Source of the DNA: Corynebacterium variabile
GTDB taxonomy: Bacteria > Actinomycetota > Actinomycetes > Mycobacteriales > Mycobacteriaceae
Assembly: GCF_006539825.1 (NCBI RefSeq)
Contig: NZ_BJNT01000013.1
Coordinates: forward strand, 1 to 64,000
Reading direction: 5' to 3'
Length of the DNA: 64,000 nucleotides
This document shows positions 8,264 through 17,214 of this stretch, piece by piece (position 1 is the stretch's first letter; every line of letters begins with the position of its first letter). The position numbers were made by a program, and so were the translations under genes. The notes under the pieces are model-generated. The model did no database searches and was not told the origin of the DNA. It saw nothing but the letters and a program-made list of their open reading frames with translations.

Positions 8264-9166
8264 ATGACCACTCTCCCCGCGTCCGCCGTCACATCCACTG
8301 ACCTGATCACCCACCCGAACCGGGACATCTCCGGGTCCGACCGACTGGTGCGCGTGACCGTCTCCGCGGTCTCCGCGGTCGCGCCGAACCTGCGACGGCT
8401 GACGCTGCGTGGCCCCGGCCTCGCGTCCCTGGAGCTCACCGGCCCGGACGAGTATTTCGGGCTGCTCATGCCGGCGCCGGGTCAGTCGGTGCCCGATCTG
8501 GAGGCGGACGGGTTGAACATCCGCGCCGCCGTCGCCGCGTTGGATGAGGAGGAGCGGCCGGGGCTGCGCTGGTACACGGTGCGGCACTTCCGGCAGGACG
8601 CAGGGACGGACGCCGTCTCTGGTGAGAAGGTCGGCGAGATCGACCTCGACGTGGTGATGCACGACGACCGCCCCGGGCCCGGTGCTCAGTGGGTGGCTGC
8701 GGCGTCCGTCGGTGATGAGGCCGCGATGTGGCTGTGCAACGCGATCTGGATCCGGCACGCGGAGCGTCCCCTGTTCGTGGCGGACGCCTCGGCGGTGCCT
8801 GCTTTGAGGGCGGTGCTGGAGTTCACCGAGGACCACCACCCCGATGACCTGGTGAAGTACCACGTCCGGGTGATCGCCCACTCCCCCGACGAGCTGGAAC
8901 CGGGCCTGGCCGAGGAGTGGACCGAACGGGTCGGGTCGCTGACCATCCTCTATGTCGCGCCCGGGCTTGAGGCCGAGGCGATCTGTGATGCGCTGCGCCG
9001 TGACCGCGAGGCCGGGCATCCCGCTGCGTCCCCGGAGTACCTGTGGGCGTCCGGCGAGGCGGGGTTGACGAAGGCCGTCCGCAAGATGGCCGTCGATGAG
9101 TGGGATGTCGACCGGGATTTCGCCGACTGGGTGGCCTACTGGATCGAGGGCCGGCCACGGCCGTAG
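8264..9166 (+). CDS. Siderophore-interacting protein (FAD-binding ferric-siderophore reductase)
   Basis: The 300-residue product matches the ViuB/YqjH-type family: an N-terminal FAD-binding beta-barrel (VSAVAPNLRRLTLRG..., with RWYTVRHF as the flavin-binding motif) and a C-terminal SIP domain (PLFVADASAVPALRAVLEF, then YLWASGEAGLTKAVRKM and a C-terminal DVDRDFADWVAYWIEG). These cytoplasmic enzymes reduce the imported ferric siderophore with NAD(P)H and release iron. It starts 3 nt after the ATPase gene and is the last gene of the importer operon. No periplasmic-type binding lipoprotein is encoded nearby. Confidence 0.92.
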   Translation: MTTLPASAVTSTDLITHPNRDISGSDRLVRVTVSAVSAVAPNLRRLTLRGPGLASLELTGPDEYFGLLMPAPGQSVPDLEADGLNIRAAVAALDEEERPGLRWYTVRHFRQDAGTDAVSGEKVGEIDLDVVMHDDRPGPGAQWVAAASVGDEAAMWLCNAIWIRHAERPLFVADASAVPALRAVLEFTEDHHPDDLVKYHVRVIAHSPDELEPGLAEEWTERVGSLTILYVAPGLEAEAICDALRRDREAGHPAASPEYLWASGEAGLTKAVRKMAVDEWDVDRDFADWVAYWIEGRPRP

Positions 9167-9271
9167 GTCGGCTGCCTCTCTTTCTCTCCTTGCGCCCGGT
9201 TGACCGCCCTGGGTCGGTCTCGCCGTCTGATTCCACCCCTGGACGGTCAATCCAGCGCACACCCCCGATGA

Positions 9272-10516
9272 TCAGTGCCCCTCAAGCTCCCGCCAGTGGG
9301 TGGCCATCAACTCGTCGTCGATGACGGTACGCTTGCCCGCCAGCACACCGAGCACACCCATGAGTACCGCGGTACACACCAGGACGATGAGGATCCCGTC
9401 CCACGACCCGACCTGCTCATGCACCACACCCAGCACGAACGGCCCGAGCCCGGCGATGAAGTAGCCCAGCGGCTGGACGAAGCCGGATAGTCGTGCGGTC
9501 ACCAGCGGCGTCCTCGACCGTGCCGGGATCAGGGCAATGGCCGTCGGGAAGCAGCAGCCGCCGATGCCCAGCAGCACCGCCCACAGCAGCGGCACCGTCG
9601 ACGGCGCCTGCCACAGCCCCACATAACCCAGCCCCGTCAGCGCGGCGAAGACCGCAGGGAAAGGACGCAGGTCAGTCACCCGCGCGATGATGCCCGGCAT
9701 GAGCAGTCCACCGACGATGTTCAGCGCACCGATCACGCTCAGCCCGATGGACGCGGTCGAAGAACTGACGCCGTTGTCCGTGTAGATCTTCGGCAGCCAG
9801 CCCATCTGGATGTAGGCGTTCATCGCCTGCAGCCCGAAGAACAGCATGAGGAACCGCGCGGTCGGCGACCGCCAGAGGGAGGTCTCGCGCAGTCGACGGG
9901 CGGTCTCAGCGTCCTCCGTCGTGGCGGACGCCGGCCCTGCACCAGGGATGTCGAGCCCGGTCCGCGGCACCACGAATGCCCAGACCAGGACCTGGGCCAC
10001 GGCGAGGAAGACCCAGATGAACAGTGCCCATTTCCAGGCGCCCTCCCCGGAGAACCACATCGCCGAGAGCGGACCGAGCGCGCCGGACGCGCCGAGCCCG
10101 GCGGAGTAGAGCGTCATGAGGACGACGGCGTGGCGTCCACCGTGGCTCTTGATCCACGCCGGCAGCAGCACGTTGCCGAGCGCGATGCCGCCGACGACAC
10201 ATGCCGTGAGCACCAGAAAGACCGCGACATCACCGACCCACGGGCGGACCGCGAGGCCGAGGAGCGTCAGCAGCATCCCGCCGAACAGGGCGCGACTCAG
10301 GCCGATGCGCGTGGCCAGCGGGACGGCGGCGAGACCCATGATGCCGAAGAAGACGCCGGGCATCGCGGTGATCGCGCCGGCAAGCGAGCCGGACGCCCCG
10401 AACGCGTCGAGCACGTCATCGAGGACCGGGCCGAGCGACGCGATGCCGGTGCGCAGATTGAGCGCCGTGACCGTGACGGCGAGGAGGAGAAGAAGGAGAG
10501 AGAGGTTCTTGCGCAC
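9272..10516 (-). CDS. MFS transporter, CynX/NimT family
   Basis: The 414-residue product has about 12 hydrophobic segments. The N-terminal LNLRTGIASLGPVLDDVLDAF is the hallmark of the CynX/NimT (cyanate/nitroimidazole transport) branch of the major facilitator superfamily. I chose GTG 10516 because membrane segment 1 then starts at residue 4; the frame is open upstream but reads antisense to the adjacent gene end. It begins 4 nt after the stop of the phytase-like gene, so the two are probably an operon. Substrate unknown; export of a small organic anion or drug is possible. Confidence 0.85.
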   Translation of the reverse strand: MRKNLSLLLLLLAVTVTALNLRTGIASLGPVLDDVLDAFGASGSLAGAITAMPGVFFGIMGLAAVPLATRIGLSRALFGGMLLTLLGLAVRPWVGDVAVFLVLTACVVGGIALGNVLLPAWIKSHGGRHAVVLMTLYSAGLGASGALGPLSAMWFSGEGAWKWALFIWVFLAVAQVLVWAFVVPRTGLDIPGAGPASATTEDAETARRLRETSLWRSPTARFLMLFFGLQAMNAYIQMGWLPKIYTDNGVSSSTASIGLSVIGALNIVGGLLMPGIIARVTDLRPFPAVFAALTGLGYVGLWQAPSTVPLLWAVLLGIGGCCFPTAIALIPARSRTPLVTARLSGFVQPLGYFIAGLGPFVLGVVHEQVGSWDGILIVLVCTAVLMGVLGVLAGKRTVIDDELMATHWRELEGH

Positions 10517-10520
10517 CCGC

Positions 10521-11600
10521 TCACCGTACCCGGACCCGGTGGAGGACGCCCCGCTGGCCGTCGCTGAAATTGTCGTCCGTGGCGATGAGGAGTTCGCCGG
10601 TGGCTCCGGGCTGCCGGCCCGGCGCCCACGCCATCGCCTCGGTATTGCCGACATCGCTGTGACCGATCAGCGCACCGAGGTCTGCGACCCGTTCCCTTAT
10701 CAGGACGCCGGTTCCGGCGCCTCCCGTACCGGGGAGCGTGGTGCGCCAGATCATCACGGAGTTGCCTGCGCCCGGGGTGTAGCCGCGTTCGAGGACGAGG
10801 AGCCGGTTGCCGTCGGTGGGATCGGCGAGGATCTCGGAGATGCCGTTACCGGGCCAGTTGTAGGACGCCACGTCCTGATCCCCCTCGTAGACCGTGATGA
10901 CCGGGTGGCCGTGGCCGGCTGGTGCGGCTTCGGTGGCGGTGATGATGCGCTGTTCGTCTGCTGTGCCTGTGCCGGTGTCGGTGACGGCGAGCCCTTCAAG
11001 TCCCTGGTTTCGCCGGATACCCGCTGCGACCGGGAGTGTTGCTGTGGCCCGTCCGTGCCGGTCAGCGACGGTGACGCCGGGTGTCCCTTCGGCCGTCCAG
11101 ACGAGGCCGGCGTCCTCGCTCGTGTCGGTGTTTGCGCTGGTGAACCGGATGCTCTCCGGGTCGACGGCACCCGGCCGGTACGGGACGCCGCGATCATCGG
11201 TGAGCACGATCGGCTCCCCCACCTCGCCGGTCTCCGGGTCGAGGTCGTAGGCGCGGACCGGGCCGCGCTGCCCCGGGTCGTCGCTGATCGCGATGCAGCG
11301 GGGGTCGGTGCCGTCGGCGGTGCAGTCGATGCCCGAGATCCCACCCACCGGGACATGTGCGTAGATGCCGCTGCGGGTGGCGTCCGACGCCGTGATGTCC
11401 ACCGTCCCGAGGTACTCGGCCTGAGGTGTCGGGCCGGTGGTGGCGTCCTGAGTGGCGTCCTGCGATGTCTCCTGAAATGGCGTGTCGCCGCGCAGCCCGA
11501 CCACCTGCATCGCCCCACCCACGCCCGGCACCACCAGCAGAGACAGTGCGAGCCCCGCCGACACGGCGAGCCCGCACCCCGTCCGCCGCATCCGCCGCAT
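10521..11600 (-). CDS. Secreted protein with esterase-like activity of phytase domain
   Basis: The 359-residue product resembles the esterase-like/phytase-like family (Pfam PF13449, beta-propeller-like). The N-terminus from ATG 11600 is basic then hydrophobic (MRRMRRTGCGLAVSAG...), a signal peptide or anchor. Supporting segments are VGGISGIDCTADG, FRR-type NQGLEGLAVT, NGISEILADP and NTEAMAWAPG, spaced as in that family. The frame is open to an ATG at 11663, but that codon lies inside the 81-bp repeat, so I reject it. The actual substrate is unknown; calcium-dependent phosphoester hydrolysis is only a family-name inference. Confidence 0.8.
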   Translation of the reverse strand: MRRMRRTGCGLAVSAGLALSLLVVPGVGGAMQVVGLRGDTPFQETSQDATQDATTGPTPQAEYLGTVDITASDATRSGIYAHVPVGGISGIDCTADGTDPRCIAISDDPGQRGPVRAYDLDPETGEVGEPIVLTDDRGVPYRPGAVDPESIRFTSANTDTSEDAGLVWTAEGTPGVTVADRHGRATATLPVAAGIRRNQGLEGLAVTDTGTGTADEQRIITATEAAPAGHGHPVITVYEGDQDVASYNWPGNGISEILADPTDGNRLLVLERGYTPGAGNSVMIWRTTLPGTGGAGTGVLIRERVADLGALIGHSDVGNTEAMAWAPGRQPGATGELLIATDDNFSDGQRGVLHRVRVR

Positions 11601-11645
11601 CTGCCACCTCTGCCTCGCCGACCTCACCCACCCCAGACTACGGCG

Positions 11646-11726
11646 GCAGCATGTCTGCGGCACTCACAGAATCCTGATTCACCGGCACCGATGGCCATGT
11701 TTGTGAGTGCCGCAGACATGAAGCCC
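11646..11726 (+). repeat. 81-bp palindromic repeat, copy 2
   Basis: It runs from GCAGCATGTCTGCGGCACTC to GTGCCGCAGACATGAAGCCC. The arms can pair over about 22 bp (CATGTCTGCGGCACTCACA with TGTGAGTGCCGCAGACATG is a perfect 19-bp arm). It sits between the divergent phytase-like gene and the StyA-like operon, just upstream of the conserved promoter block. Confidence 0.9.
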
Positions 11727-11741
11727 TGTAGATCCGCGCCG

Positions 11742-11796
11742 TTCCATTCAGGACGCGCCGATCCATGGCGCCCCACACAGACCGAGTGGTCTACTC
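11742..11796 (+). promoter_or_regulatory. Duplicated promoter block with McbR-like operator (copy A)
   Basis: CAGAC-CGAGTG-GTCTA (11778-11793) fits TAGAC-N6-GTCTA, the box reported for the C. glutamicum sulfur-metabolism repressor McbR, at 9 of 10 defined bases. A flanking block beginning TTCCATTCAGG (11742) is shared with the region at 17363-17424. The operator ends only 3 nt before the first ATG (11797), with no Shine-Dalgarno, which suggests a leaderless or nearly leaderless transcript under tight repression. Confidence 0.75.
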
Positions 11797-13200
11797 ATGG
11801 CCATGAGCACACCGAGCACACCACACACCCCGGACAACCAGAACGACACCCGTCAATCCCAGCACACGCCGACCGACGCACCCCGCAGCATCGCGATCAT
11901 CGGTGCAGGTCTCGCCGGCACCGGAGCGGCACTCGCCCTGGCCCGCGCCGGCTACCGCGTCGACCTGTACTCCGATCGCACCCGCGACGCCCTGCGCGAC
12001 GAGGTCCCCGCCACCGGCACCGCGATCCTCTTCGGCGCGTCCCGTACCGCCGATGCGCAGATCATCGACGACCTCTACGCCGACAATCCCGCAGCGCACT
12101 TCGCCGCCAGCGCCGCGGGCCTGGCCAACCCGGACAACCCGTCCGGTGTCGACAGCTTTCCCGCCCGCTACACCTACGAGGCCCAGTCGGTGGACGCCCG
12201 GCTGCGCGCCGACGACCGCCTCGCCGCCTTCCTCGACCTCACCGGAGACACTGCCGGGGACGCCACGGGCTCCGCCTTCCACGTCACCCGCGTCACCCCA
12301 CCCGACCTCGACCGCATCGCCGCCGACCACGACCTCACCCTCGTCGCCACCGGCAAGGGCGGCCTGGCCGACGCCTTCACCACCGACCACGAGCGCACCC
12401 CCTACCCCGGCCCGCAGCGCCGCGTCCTCACCGTCACCGCCACCGGCCTGCCCTCCGACCACCTGTTCAGCGGACGCGCCGAGGTCCCCGGCGTCAACAA
12501 CGCCCTGCTCTCACTGCATGAGGAAGGCGAGGTCTTCGTCGGCCCCTACCTCCACAAGGACGGCCTCGACGCCTGGGTCATCCTCGCCTGGGCCAGGCCC
12601 GGCACCGCCACCGAACAGGCCTTCTCCGAGGCCACCGACGCAGAGTCCTCGCTGCGCATCCTCCAGGACCTGCACCGCCGCGTCCTCCCCGATGTCGCCG
12701 ACGACCTCGACCAGCTGCGTCCGATCGAGGCCGACCCGCACTCCTGGCTCGCCGGTGCCGTGACCCCGCGGGTGCGGCGTCCGGTCGGCTACACCGACGG
12801 CGGCAGTCTCGTCGCCGCCCTCGGGGACACCGCCATCGCCGTCGACCCGATCGCAGGGCAGGGCGCGCAGCTCGGCGACTTCCAGGTCGCCGCCCTCGTC
12901 GAGGGACTGACCGCCGCCGAGACCTCCGGACAACCGTGGGACGCCGACCTCCTCACCGACCTTTTCGAGGCTCACTGGGACAACCACGGTGCGGCCGGCG
13001 TCGCCGTGACCTCACTGTTCCTCGGCGACCCGTTGTACGCCGAGGTCGCCGGCGCCTTCTTCGGCAGCGCGGGCGCCGATCCCGCCTACGCCACCGCACT
13101 GTTCTCCCTCTTCTCCGAACCGGCCCCCGCCCTCACGCTGCGCACCGCGGAAGACGTCGCCGGGCTGGTGGCGTCCTTCAGTCAGAAGGTCACCGCATGA
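11797..13200 (+). CDS. StyA-like FAD-dependent monooxygenase
   Basis: The 467-residue product carries an N-terminal Rossmann FAD motif (IAIIGAGLAGTGAALALARAG, about residues 32-52) ending in an acidic strand (VDLYSDR), as in the styrene/indole monooxygenase StyA group. A second dinucleotide-fold motif ALGDTAIAVDPIAGQGAQLG lies near residue 345 (GD motif). StyA enzymes use reduced FAD delivered by a separate reductase and no NAD(P)H domain. It is the first gene of a three-gene operon with DszA/NtaA-like and DszC-like enzymes, so here the substrate is more likely an organosulfur compound than styrene. The start is ATG 11797 or ATG 11803. Confidence 0.8.
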   Translation: MAMSTPSTPHTPDNQNDTRQSQHTPTDAPRSIAIIGAGLAGTGAALALARAGYRVDLYSDRTRDALRDEVPATGTAILFGASRTADAQIIDDLYADNPAAHFAASAAGLANPDNPSGVDSFPARYTYEAQSVDARLRADDRLAAFLDLTGDTAGDATGSAFHVTRVTPPDLDRIAADHDLTLVATGKGGLADAFTTDHERTPYPGPQRRVLTVTATGLPSDHLFSGRAEVPGVNNALLSLHEEGEVFVGPYLHKDGLDAWVILAWARPGTATEQAFSEATDAESSLRILQDLHRRVLPDVADDLDQLRPIEADPHSWLAGAVTPRVRRPVGYTDGGSLVAALGDTAIAVDPIAGQGAQLGDFQVAALVEGLTAAETSGQPWDADLLTDLFEAHWDNHGAAGVAVTSLFLGDPLYAEVAGAFFGSAGADPAYATALFSLFSEPAPALTLRTAEDVAGLVASFSQKVTA

Positions 13201-14630
13201 CCCGGATCCGCTTCAACGCCTTCGACATGAACTGCGTGGTCCACCAGTCGCCGGGGTTGTGGCGGCACCCCGAGGACCACTCGCGTGACTACACGGACCT
13301 GCGCTACTGGACCGACCTGGCACAGCTGCTGGAGACCGGCTACTTCGACGGGCTCTTTCTCGCCGACGTCCTCGGCCTCTACGACCTCTACGGCGCCTCC
13401 CCGGACGCCGCCCTGCGCGCCGCCGCCCAGGTCCCCGTCAATGACCCGTTACCCCTGGTCAGCGCCATGGCGGCAGTGACGGACAACCTCGGCTTCGGAC
13501 TGACCACCGGCACCGCCTTCGAGCACCCCTTCCCCTTCGCCCGCCGGATCAGCACGCTCGACCACCTCACCGACGGACGCCTCGGCTGGAACGTCGTCAC
13601 CGGCTACCTGCCCTCGGCGGCGGAGAACACGCAGTCCCGTGGCCAGCTCGACACCTTCGAGCACGACGCCCGCTACGACCACGCCGACGAATACCTCGAG
13701 GTGCTCTACAAACTCTGGGAAGGCTCCTGGGATCAGGACGCCGTCCTCGCCGACCCCGTCTCCGGCGTCTACACGGACCCGGCGAAGGTCCGTCCGATCA
13801 ACCACGCGGGGACGCACTACACGGTGCCCGGCATCCACGTCTCCGAACCGTCACCGCAGCGGACACCGGTGATCTTCCAGGCCGGGGCGTCCTCCCGCGG
13901 CAGCACCTTCGCCGCCGACCATGCCGAGGCGGTGTTCGTCGCCGCACCGACGAAGGAGGCGCTGGCGTCCACCGTCCGCACGCTCACCGCAAAGCTGGCG
14001 GACGCCGGGCGGTCGCGCGAGGACCTGGTCGTCTACGCCCTGCTCACCGTCATCACCGACGCCACGGAGGACGCCGCCCGCGCCAAGGCCGCGGAGTACC
14101 GCAGCTACATCGACCACGAGGGTGCGCTGACACTGATGTCCGGGTGGATGGGTGTCGACTTCTCCTCCTTCGACCTCGACGACCCGGTCGTCGGCATCGA
14201 GTCCAATGCGATCCAGTCCGCCGTCGCCGCCTTCCAGCGGTCGGCGGGCGAGGAGGGACGCGAGTGGACCGTGCGCGAACTCGCCGAGTTCGGCGGCATC
14301 GGAGGGCTCGGGCCGGTCGTCGTCGGCTCCGGCGAATCCGTCGCCGACCAGCTGGAGAACTGGGTGGAGGCCACCGGCGTCGACGGCTTCAACCTCGCCT
14401 ACGCGGTGACGCCGGGGACCTTCCGCGACGTCATCGACCATGTCGTCCCGGTGCTCCAGGCCCGCGGCGAATACCCGACCACCTACGCCCCCGGCACGCT
14501 GCGCGAGAAGCTCTTCGCCGACCGCACCGGTGCCGGACCACTTGTCCCCCACAACCATTCCGCCGCCCGGTACCGCCCTGCGTCCACCGTGTCCGCCGCG
14601 TCCCAGCCCCTGACAGGAGCCACCTCATGA
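13197..14630 (+). CDS. FMN-dependent monooxygenase, NtaA/SnaA/DszA family
   Basis: The 477-residue product belongs to the bacterial-luciferase-like superfamily. Typical NtaA/DszA segments are RFNAFDMNCVVHQSPGLWRHP at the N-terminus, YWTDLAQLLETGYFDGLFLAD, SAMAAVTDNLGFGLT, GRLGWNVVTGY and RTPVIFQAGASSRG. Relatives attack C-N or C-S bonds next to a nitrogen or sulfone with FMNH2 and oxygen; DszA opens dibenzothiophene sulfone. ATG 13197 overlaps the upstream stop by 4 nt. No flavin reductase is encoded in this operon; the one at 17425 may serve it. Substrate not predictable. Confidence 0.88.
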   Translation: MTRIRFNAFDMNCVVHQSPGLWRHPEDHSRDYTDLRYWTDLAQLLETGYFDGLFLADVLGLYDLYGASPDAALRAAAQVPVNDPLPLVSAMAAVTDNLGFGLTTGTAFEHPFPFARRISTLDHLTDGRLGWNVVTGYLPSAAENTQSRGQLDTFEHDARYDHADEYLEVLYKLWEGSWDQDAVLADPVSGVYTDPAKVRPINHAGTHYTVPGIHVSEPSPQRTPVIFQAGASSRGSTFAADHAEAVFVAAPTKEALASTVRTLTAKLADAGRSREDLVVYALLTVITDATEDAARAKAAEYRSYIDHEGALTLMSGWMGVDFSSFDLDDPVVGIESNAIQSAVAAFQRSAGEEGREWTVRELAEFGGIGGLGPVVVGSGESVADQLENWVEATGVDGFNLAYAVTPGTFRDVIDHVVPVLQARGEYPTTYAPGTLREKLFADRTGAGPLVPHNHSAARYRPASTVSAASQPLTGATS

Positions 14631-15820
14631 CCACCTTCTCCCCCACCCCGACCGACGCCGACCTCACCGCCCGGTTCCGCCCCGTCCTCGACAGCATCGC
14701 CCACGGCGCGGTCGACCGTGACCGCAACCGCGAACTGCCCCGTGAGCAGATCCGACTGCTGCGGGACGCCGGCTTCACCGCCCTGCGCGTCCCCGTCGAA
14801 CACGGCGGCCTCGGGGCGACCGTCCGCCAGACCTTCGCCCAGCTCACCGACCTCGCCGCAGCGGACCCGAACCTCACCCAGGCCCTGCGCGTCCACTTCT
14901 TCACGGTCGAGGGCTTCCTCGCCGGCGGGGACGCCGAAGGGTTGCGCCGTGCCGGGGAGGGGATCATCTACGGCAACGCGATCTCGGAGAAGGGCATCGG
15001 CGCCGTCGACCGCTACCAGACCCACCTGACGCCCACCGATGACGGGAACTACCAGCTCAACGGTACGAAGTACTACTCCACCGGAACGCTCTACGCCGAT
15101 GTCATCAGCGTCGCCGCGGATCTCGACGGCCGTCGGGTGACGGTCCTCGTGGACGCCGACGCGCCCGGCGTCCACCAGTTCGACGACTGGGACGGCTTCG
15201 GCCAGCGCCTCACCGGGTCCGGGACGACCGTGTTCACCGGGGTGACGGTGGACGCCGAGGCCGTGACCGAGGGCGGCTACGGGGACGCAGGCCATGTCAT
15301 CGACACCGCCTACCTGCAGTTGTTCCACCTCTCCGCCCTCGCCGGCATCGCCCGACGTGCCGCCGACGACGCCCGCGACAGGGTGGGGAACCGGGACCGG
15401 ACGTTCAGCCATGCGCCTGCCGACCTGCCCCGGGAGGATCCGCTGGTGCAGGCGGTGCTCGGGCGGGTGTACTCGGCGGTCTCGGTCGCCCGGGCCTCGG
15501 CTCTGGCGGTGGCGGACGCGGTGGCAGCGTCCTTCGACTCCCCCGGCGACATCGCGCTGATCGACGCCGCGGAGCTGGCGTCCTCCGAGGCCCAGGTCGT
15601 GCTGGTCCCGCTGGTGCTGGACGCCGTGTCCGAGGCCTTCGAGACCGGTGGGGCGTCGGTGGCGTCCGAGAAGCTGGACCTCGACCGGCACTGGCGCAAC
15701 GCCCGGACGCTGGGCGTGCACAATCCGGTGATCTACAAGCAGCAGGCGGTCGGTCGCTACCACCTGACCGGCGAGGGCCTGGCCTTCGCCTGGTCCGCCG
15801 GCGTGCGCCCCGCCGACTGA
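14627..15820 (+). CDS. DszC/SfnC-like flavin-dependent monooxygenase (acyl-CoA dehydrogenase fold)
   Basis: The 397-residue product has the acyl-CoA dehydrogenase fold: N-terminal helical domain (REQIRLLRDAGFTALRVPVEHGGLG), middle beta domain (YQLNGTKYYSTGTLYADVISVAA and FGQRLTGSGTTVF) and C-terminal helical domain (EKLDLDRHWRNARTLGVHNPVIYK). The RHWRNART-HNP motif marks the DszC/SfnC-type FMNH2 monooxygenases rather than true dehydrogenases. It overlaps the upstream stop by 4 nt. With a DszA-like partner it suggests sequential S-oxidation and C-S cleavage; a DszB-type desulfinase is absent. Confidence 0.87.
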   Translation: MTTFSPTPTDADLTARFRPVLDSIAHGAVDRDRNRELPREQIRLLRDAGFTALRVPVEHGGLGATVRQTFAQLTDLAAADPNLTQALRVHFFTVEGFLAGGDAEGLRRAGEGIIYGNAISEKGIGAVDRYQTHLTPTDDGNYQLNGTKYYSTGTLYADVISVAADLDGRRVTVLVDADAPGVHQFDDWDGFGQRLTGSGTTVFTGVTVDAEAVTEGGYGDAGHVIDTAYLQLFHLSALAGIARRAADDARDRVGNRDRTFSHAPADLPREDPLVQAVLGRVYSAVSVARASALAVADAVAASFDSPGDIALIDAAELASSEAQVVLVPLVLDAVSEAFETGGASVASEKLDLDRHWRNARTLGVHNPVIYKQQAVGRYHLTGEGLAFAWSAGVRPAD

Positions 15821-15967
15821 GGCTGGCATCCCGCAGGCCCCATGCGCCCCATTAGCCCCTTCAACCCTTCCGTCCTACACGCCCCACCCGGCCTTTCCGT
15901 CTCGGCGTCGCACGGGTCCCTCACGGCTCAACCGCTCCAGTGACCTCTCCTGTCCCACCGAAGCAGT

Positions 15968-16048
15968 GCAGCATGTCTGCGGCACTCACAGATCCCGACT
16001 TCGGCGCCACTGAATCATGGTTCTGTGAGTGCCGCAGACATGAAGCCC
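15968..16048 (+). repeat. 81-bp palindromic repeat, copy 3
   Basis: Same ends as copy 2 (GCAGCATGTCTGCGG ... CCGCAGACATGAAGCCC) and the same orientation and length. The central 30 bp differ but keep a GCGCCACTGAA core comparable to GTGCCACTAAG of copy 4. It lies between the DszC-like gene and the end of the minus-strand AbiEi-like gene; the rest of the 15821-16073 gap shows nothing else. Confidence 0.9.
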
Positions 16049-16073
16049 TCCAGCCTCCCGGCGTCGGCGATCC

Positions 16074-17075
16074 TCACAACCGCGAGGACGGCTTCAACAA
16101 CGCATGCCAGTACTGCGCCGGGCCGTCCAGGAACAGGAACTCCTTCAGCGTGCGCTTCCGACGCGTCCGCGGATGACGCAGGTTGTAGCGCACCGTATCC
16201 ACGACCATCCCGACCATATGCTCCGGGAGCCACCGCACCGTGTCACCGGTGAAACGCAGCAGCTCCCACCCGGCGCGCACGGCGGTGTTGCCCTTCCACC
16301 GGTCCAGCTCGAACGTGCGCTCGGCCGACTCTCTGCCGCTCGGGCCGTGAAACGCGAAACTGTCGATCTCGATCAGCAGATCAGCTTCCTCGATGACGAT
16401 GTCGAACCGGTATCCGGCGACGACCTCGTTGACCTTCACCGTGACGTCGATACCGTCGAGTCCTTCGAGAATGTACTTCACCGCCTTCAGCTCCAGCTTG
16501 CTCGCCGTGCCGGTGACCAGGCCGTCGAGCAGGTCCGTGGCGTCCTTCCTGATCCGGGGCGGAAGTGCGACGAGATCCTCGGCAAGCACCTCATTGCCCT
16601 TCGCTCCGGAATACCGGCCGGTGAGAAAGGTCCGCAGCTTCTTTCTGTCCCAGCCGACGGCGAGAAGTCCGACGGCGGTCTCGATCGGCGAGGTGACGGA
16701 CACGTCGTTGACGACCACCGGGCGCCGCGTCCGCTCCGCCGTGAGGGTGAGGAGTTCCCCGCCGTCCCGACTTCCTTTCCGGTCGACGCGACCGCTCGCC
16801 GGCCAGGTCATCCCACCGAGCCCGTAGACGTGGGCCGCTGTCACGCCGGTATAGACGACGCCCCGGTGGTGCCGTCGGCTCAACTCCCGCAGCCGCAGCA
16901 GGTCAGTAGGCGGCTCCGTGCTGTAGATGCCCGGAATGACCCGGTGGATCTTCCCCTCGGCGACCGCCGCCGCAATCTGCGACGAGTGCTTACCCGACTT
17001 CTGCAGGTCAGCGGTTGTCCAGAGCCGTGACCGCTTCTTCTTCTGCGACCGGCCGATCTTCGGCTCCTGCGCCAC
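16074..17075 (-). CDS. AbiEi-like N-terminal / DUF559-like C-terminal protein
   Basis: The 333-residue product starts with a basic tail, then a winged-helix-like segment LWTTADLQKSGKHSSQIAAAVAEGKIHRVIPGIYS (residues about 18-52), as in the AbiEi antitoxin-type N-domain. The C-terminal third has FDIVIEEADLLIEIDSFAFH, then RTFELDRWKGNTAVRAGWELLRFTGDTV, matching a PD-(D/E)XK endonuclease-like DUF559/Vsr-type fold with candidate acidic residues D/E and the downstream Q/K-like region. Such proteins are common in actinobacteria and of unknown role; no AbiEii toxin partner is adjacent. It is flanked by repeat copies 3 and 4. Confidence 0.7.
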   Translation of the reverse strand: MAQEPKIGRSQKKKRSRLWTTADLQKSGKHSSQIAAAVAEGKIHRVIPGIYSTEPPTDLLRLRELSRRHHRGVVYTGVTAAHVYGLGGMTWPASGRVDRKGSRDGGELLTLTAERTRRPVVVNDVSVTSPIETAVGLLAVGWDRKKLRTFLTGRYSGAKGNEVLAEDLVALPPRIRKDATDLLDGLVTGTASKLELKAVKYILEGLDGIDVTVKVNEVVAGYRFDIVIEEADLLIEIDSFAFHGPSGRESAERTFELDRWKGNTAVRAGWELLRFTGDTVRWLPEHMVGMVVDTVRYNLRHPRTRRKRTLKEFLFLDGPAQYWHALLKPSSRL

Positions 17076-17214
17076 ATTTCCCCCGTTGTCCGGTGTGAGA
17101 CCCCCTGCCTCGACAGTTTCAGGTTAGCAACCGGAAAGCATCTGCGGGTCACTTCCGCAAAGATGAGCTGAAGAATGTCCGCGCCGATCCCCCACCCGAC
17201 CACGCCCCACATAT

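Noticed and set aside
11601..11663. Upstream ATG (11663) for the phytase-like protein
   Set aside because: The codon lies within the 81-bp repeat and the added residues are translated repeat sequence; ATG 11600 precedes a signal-peptide-like segment.
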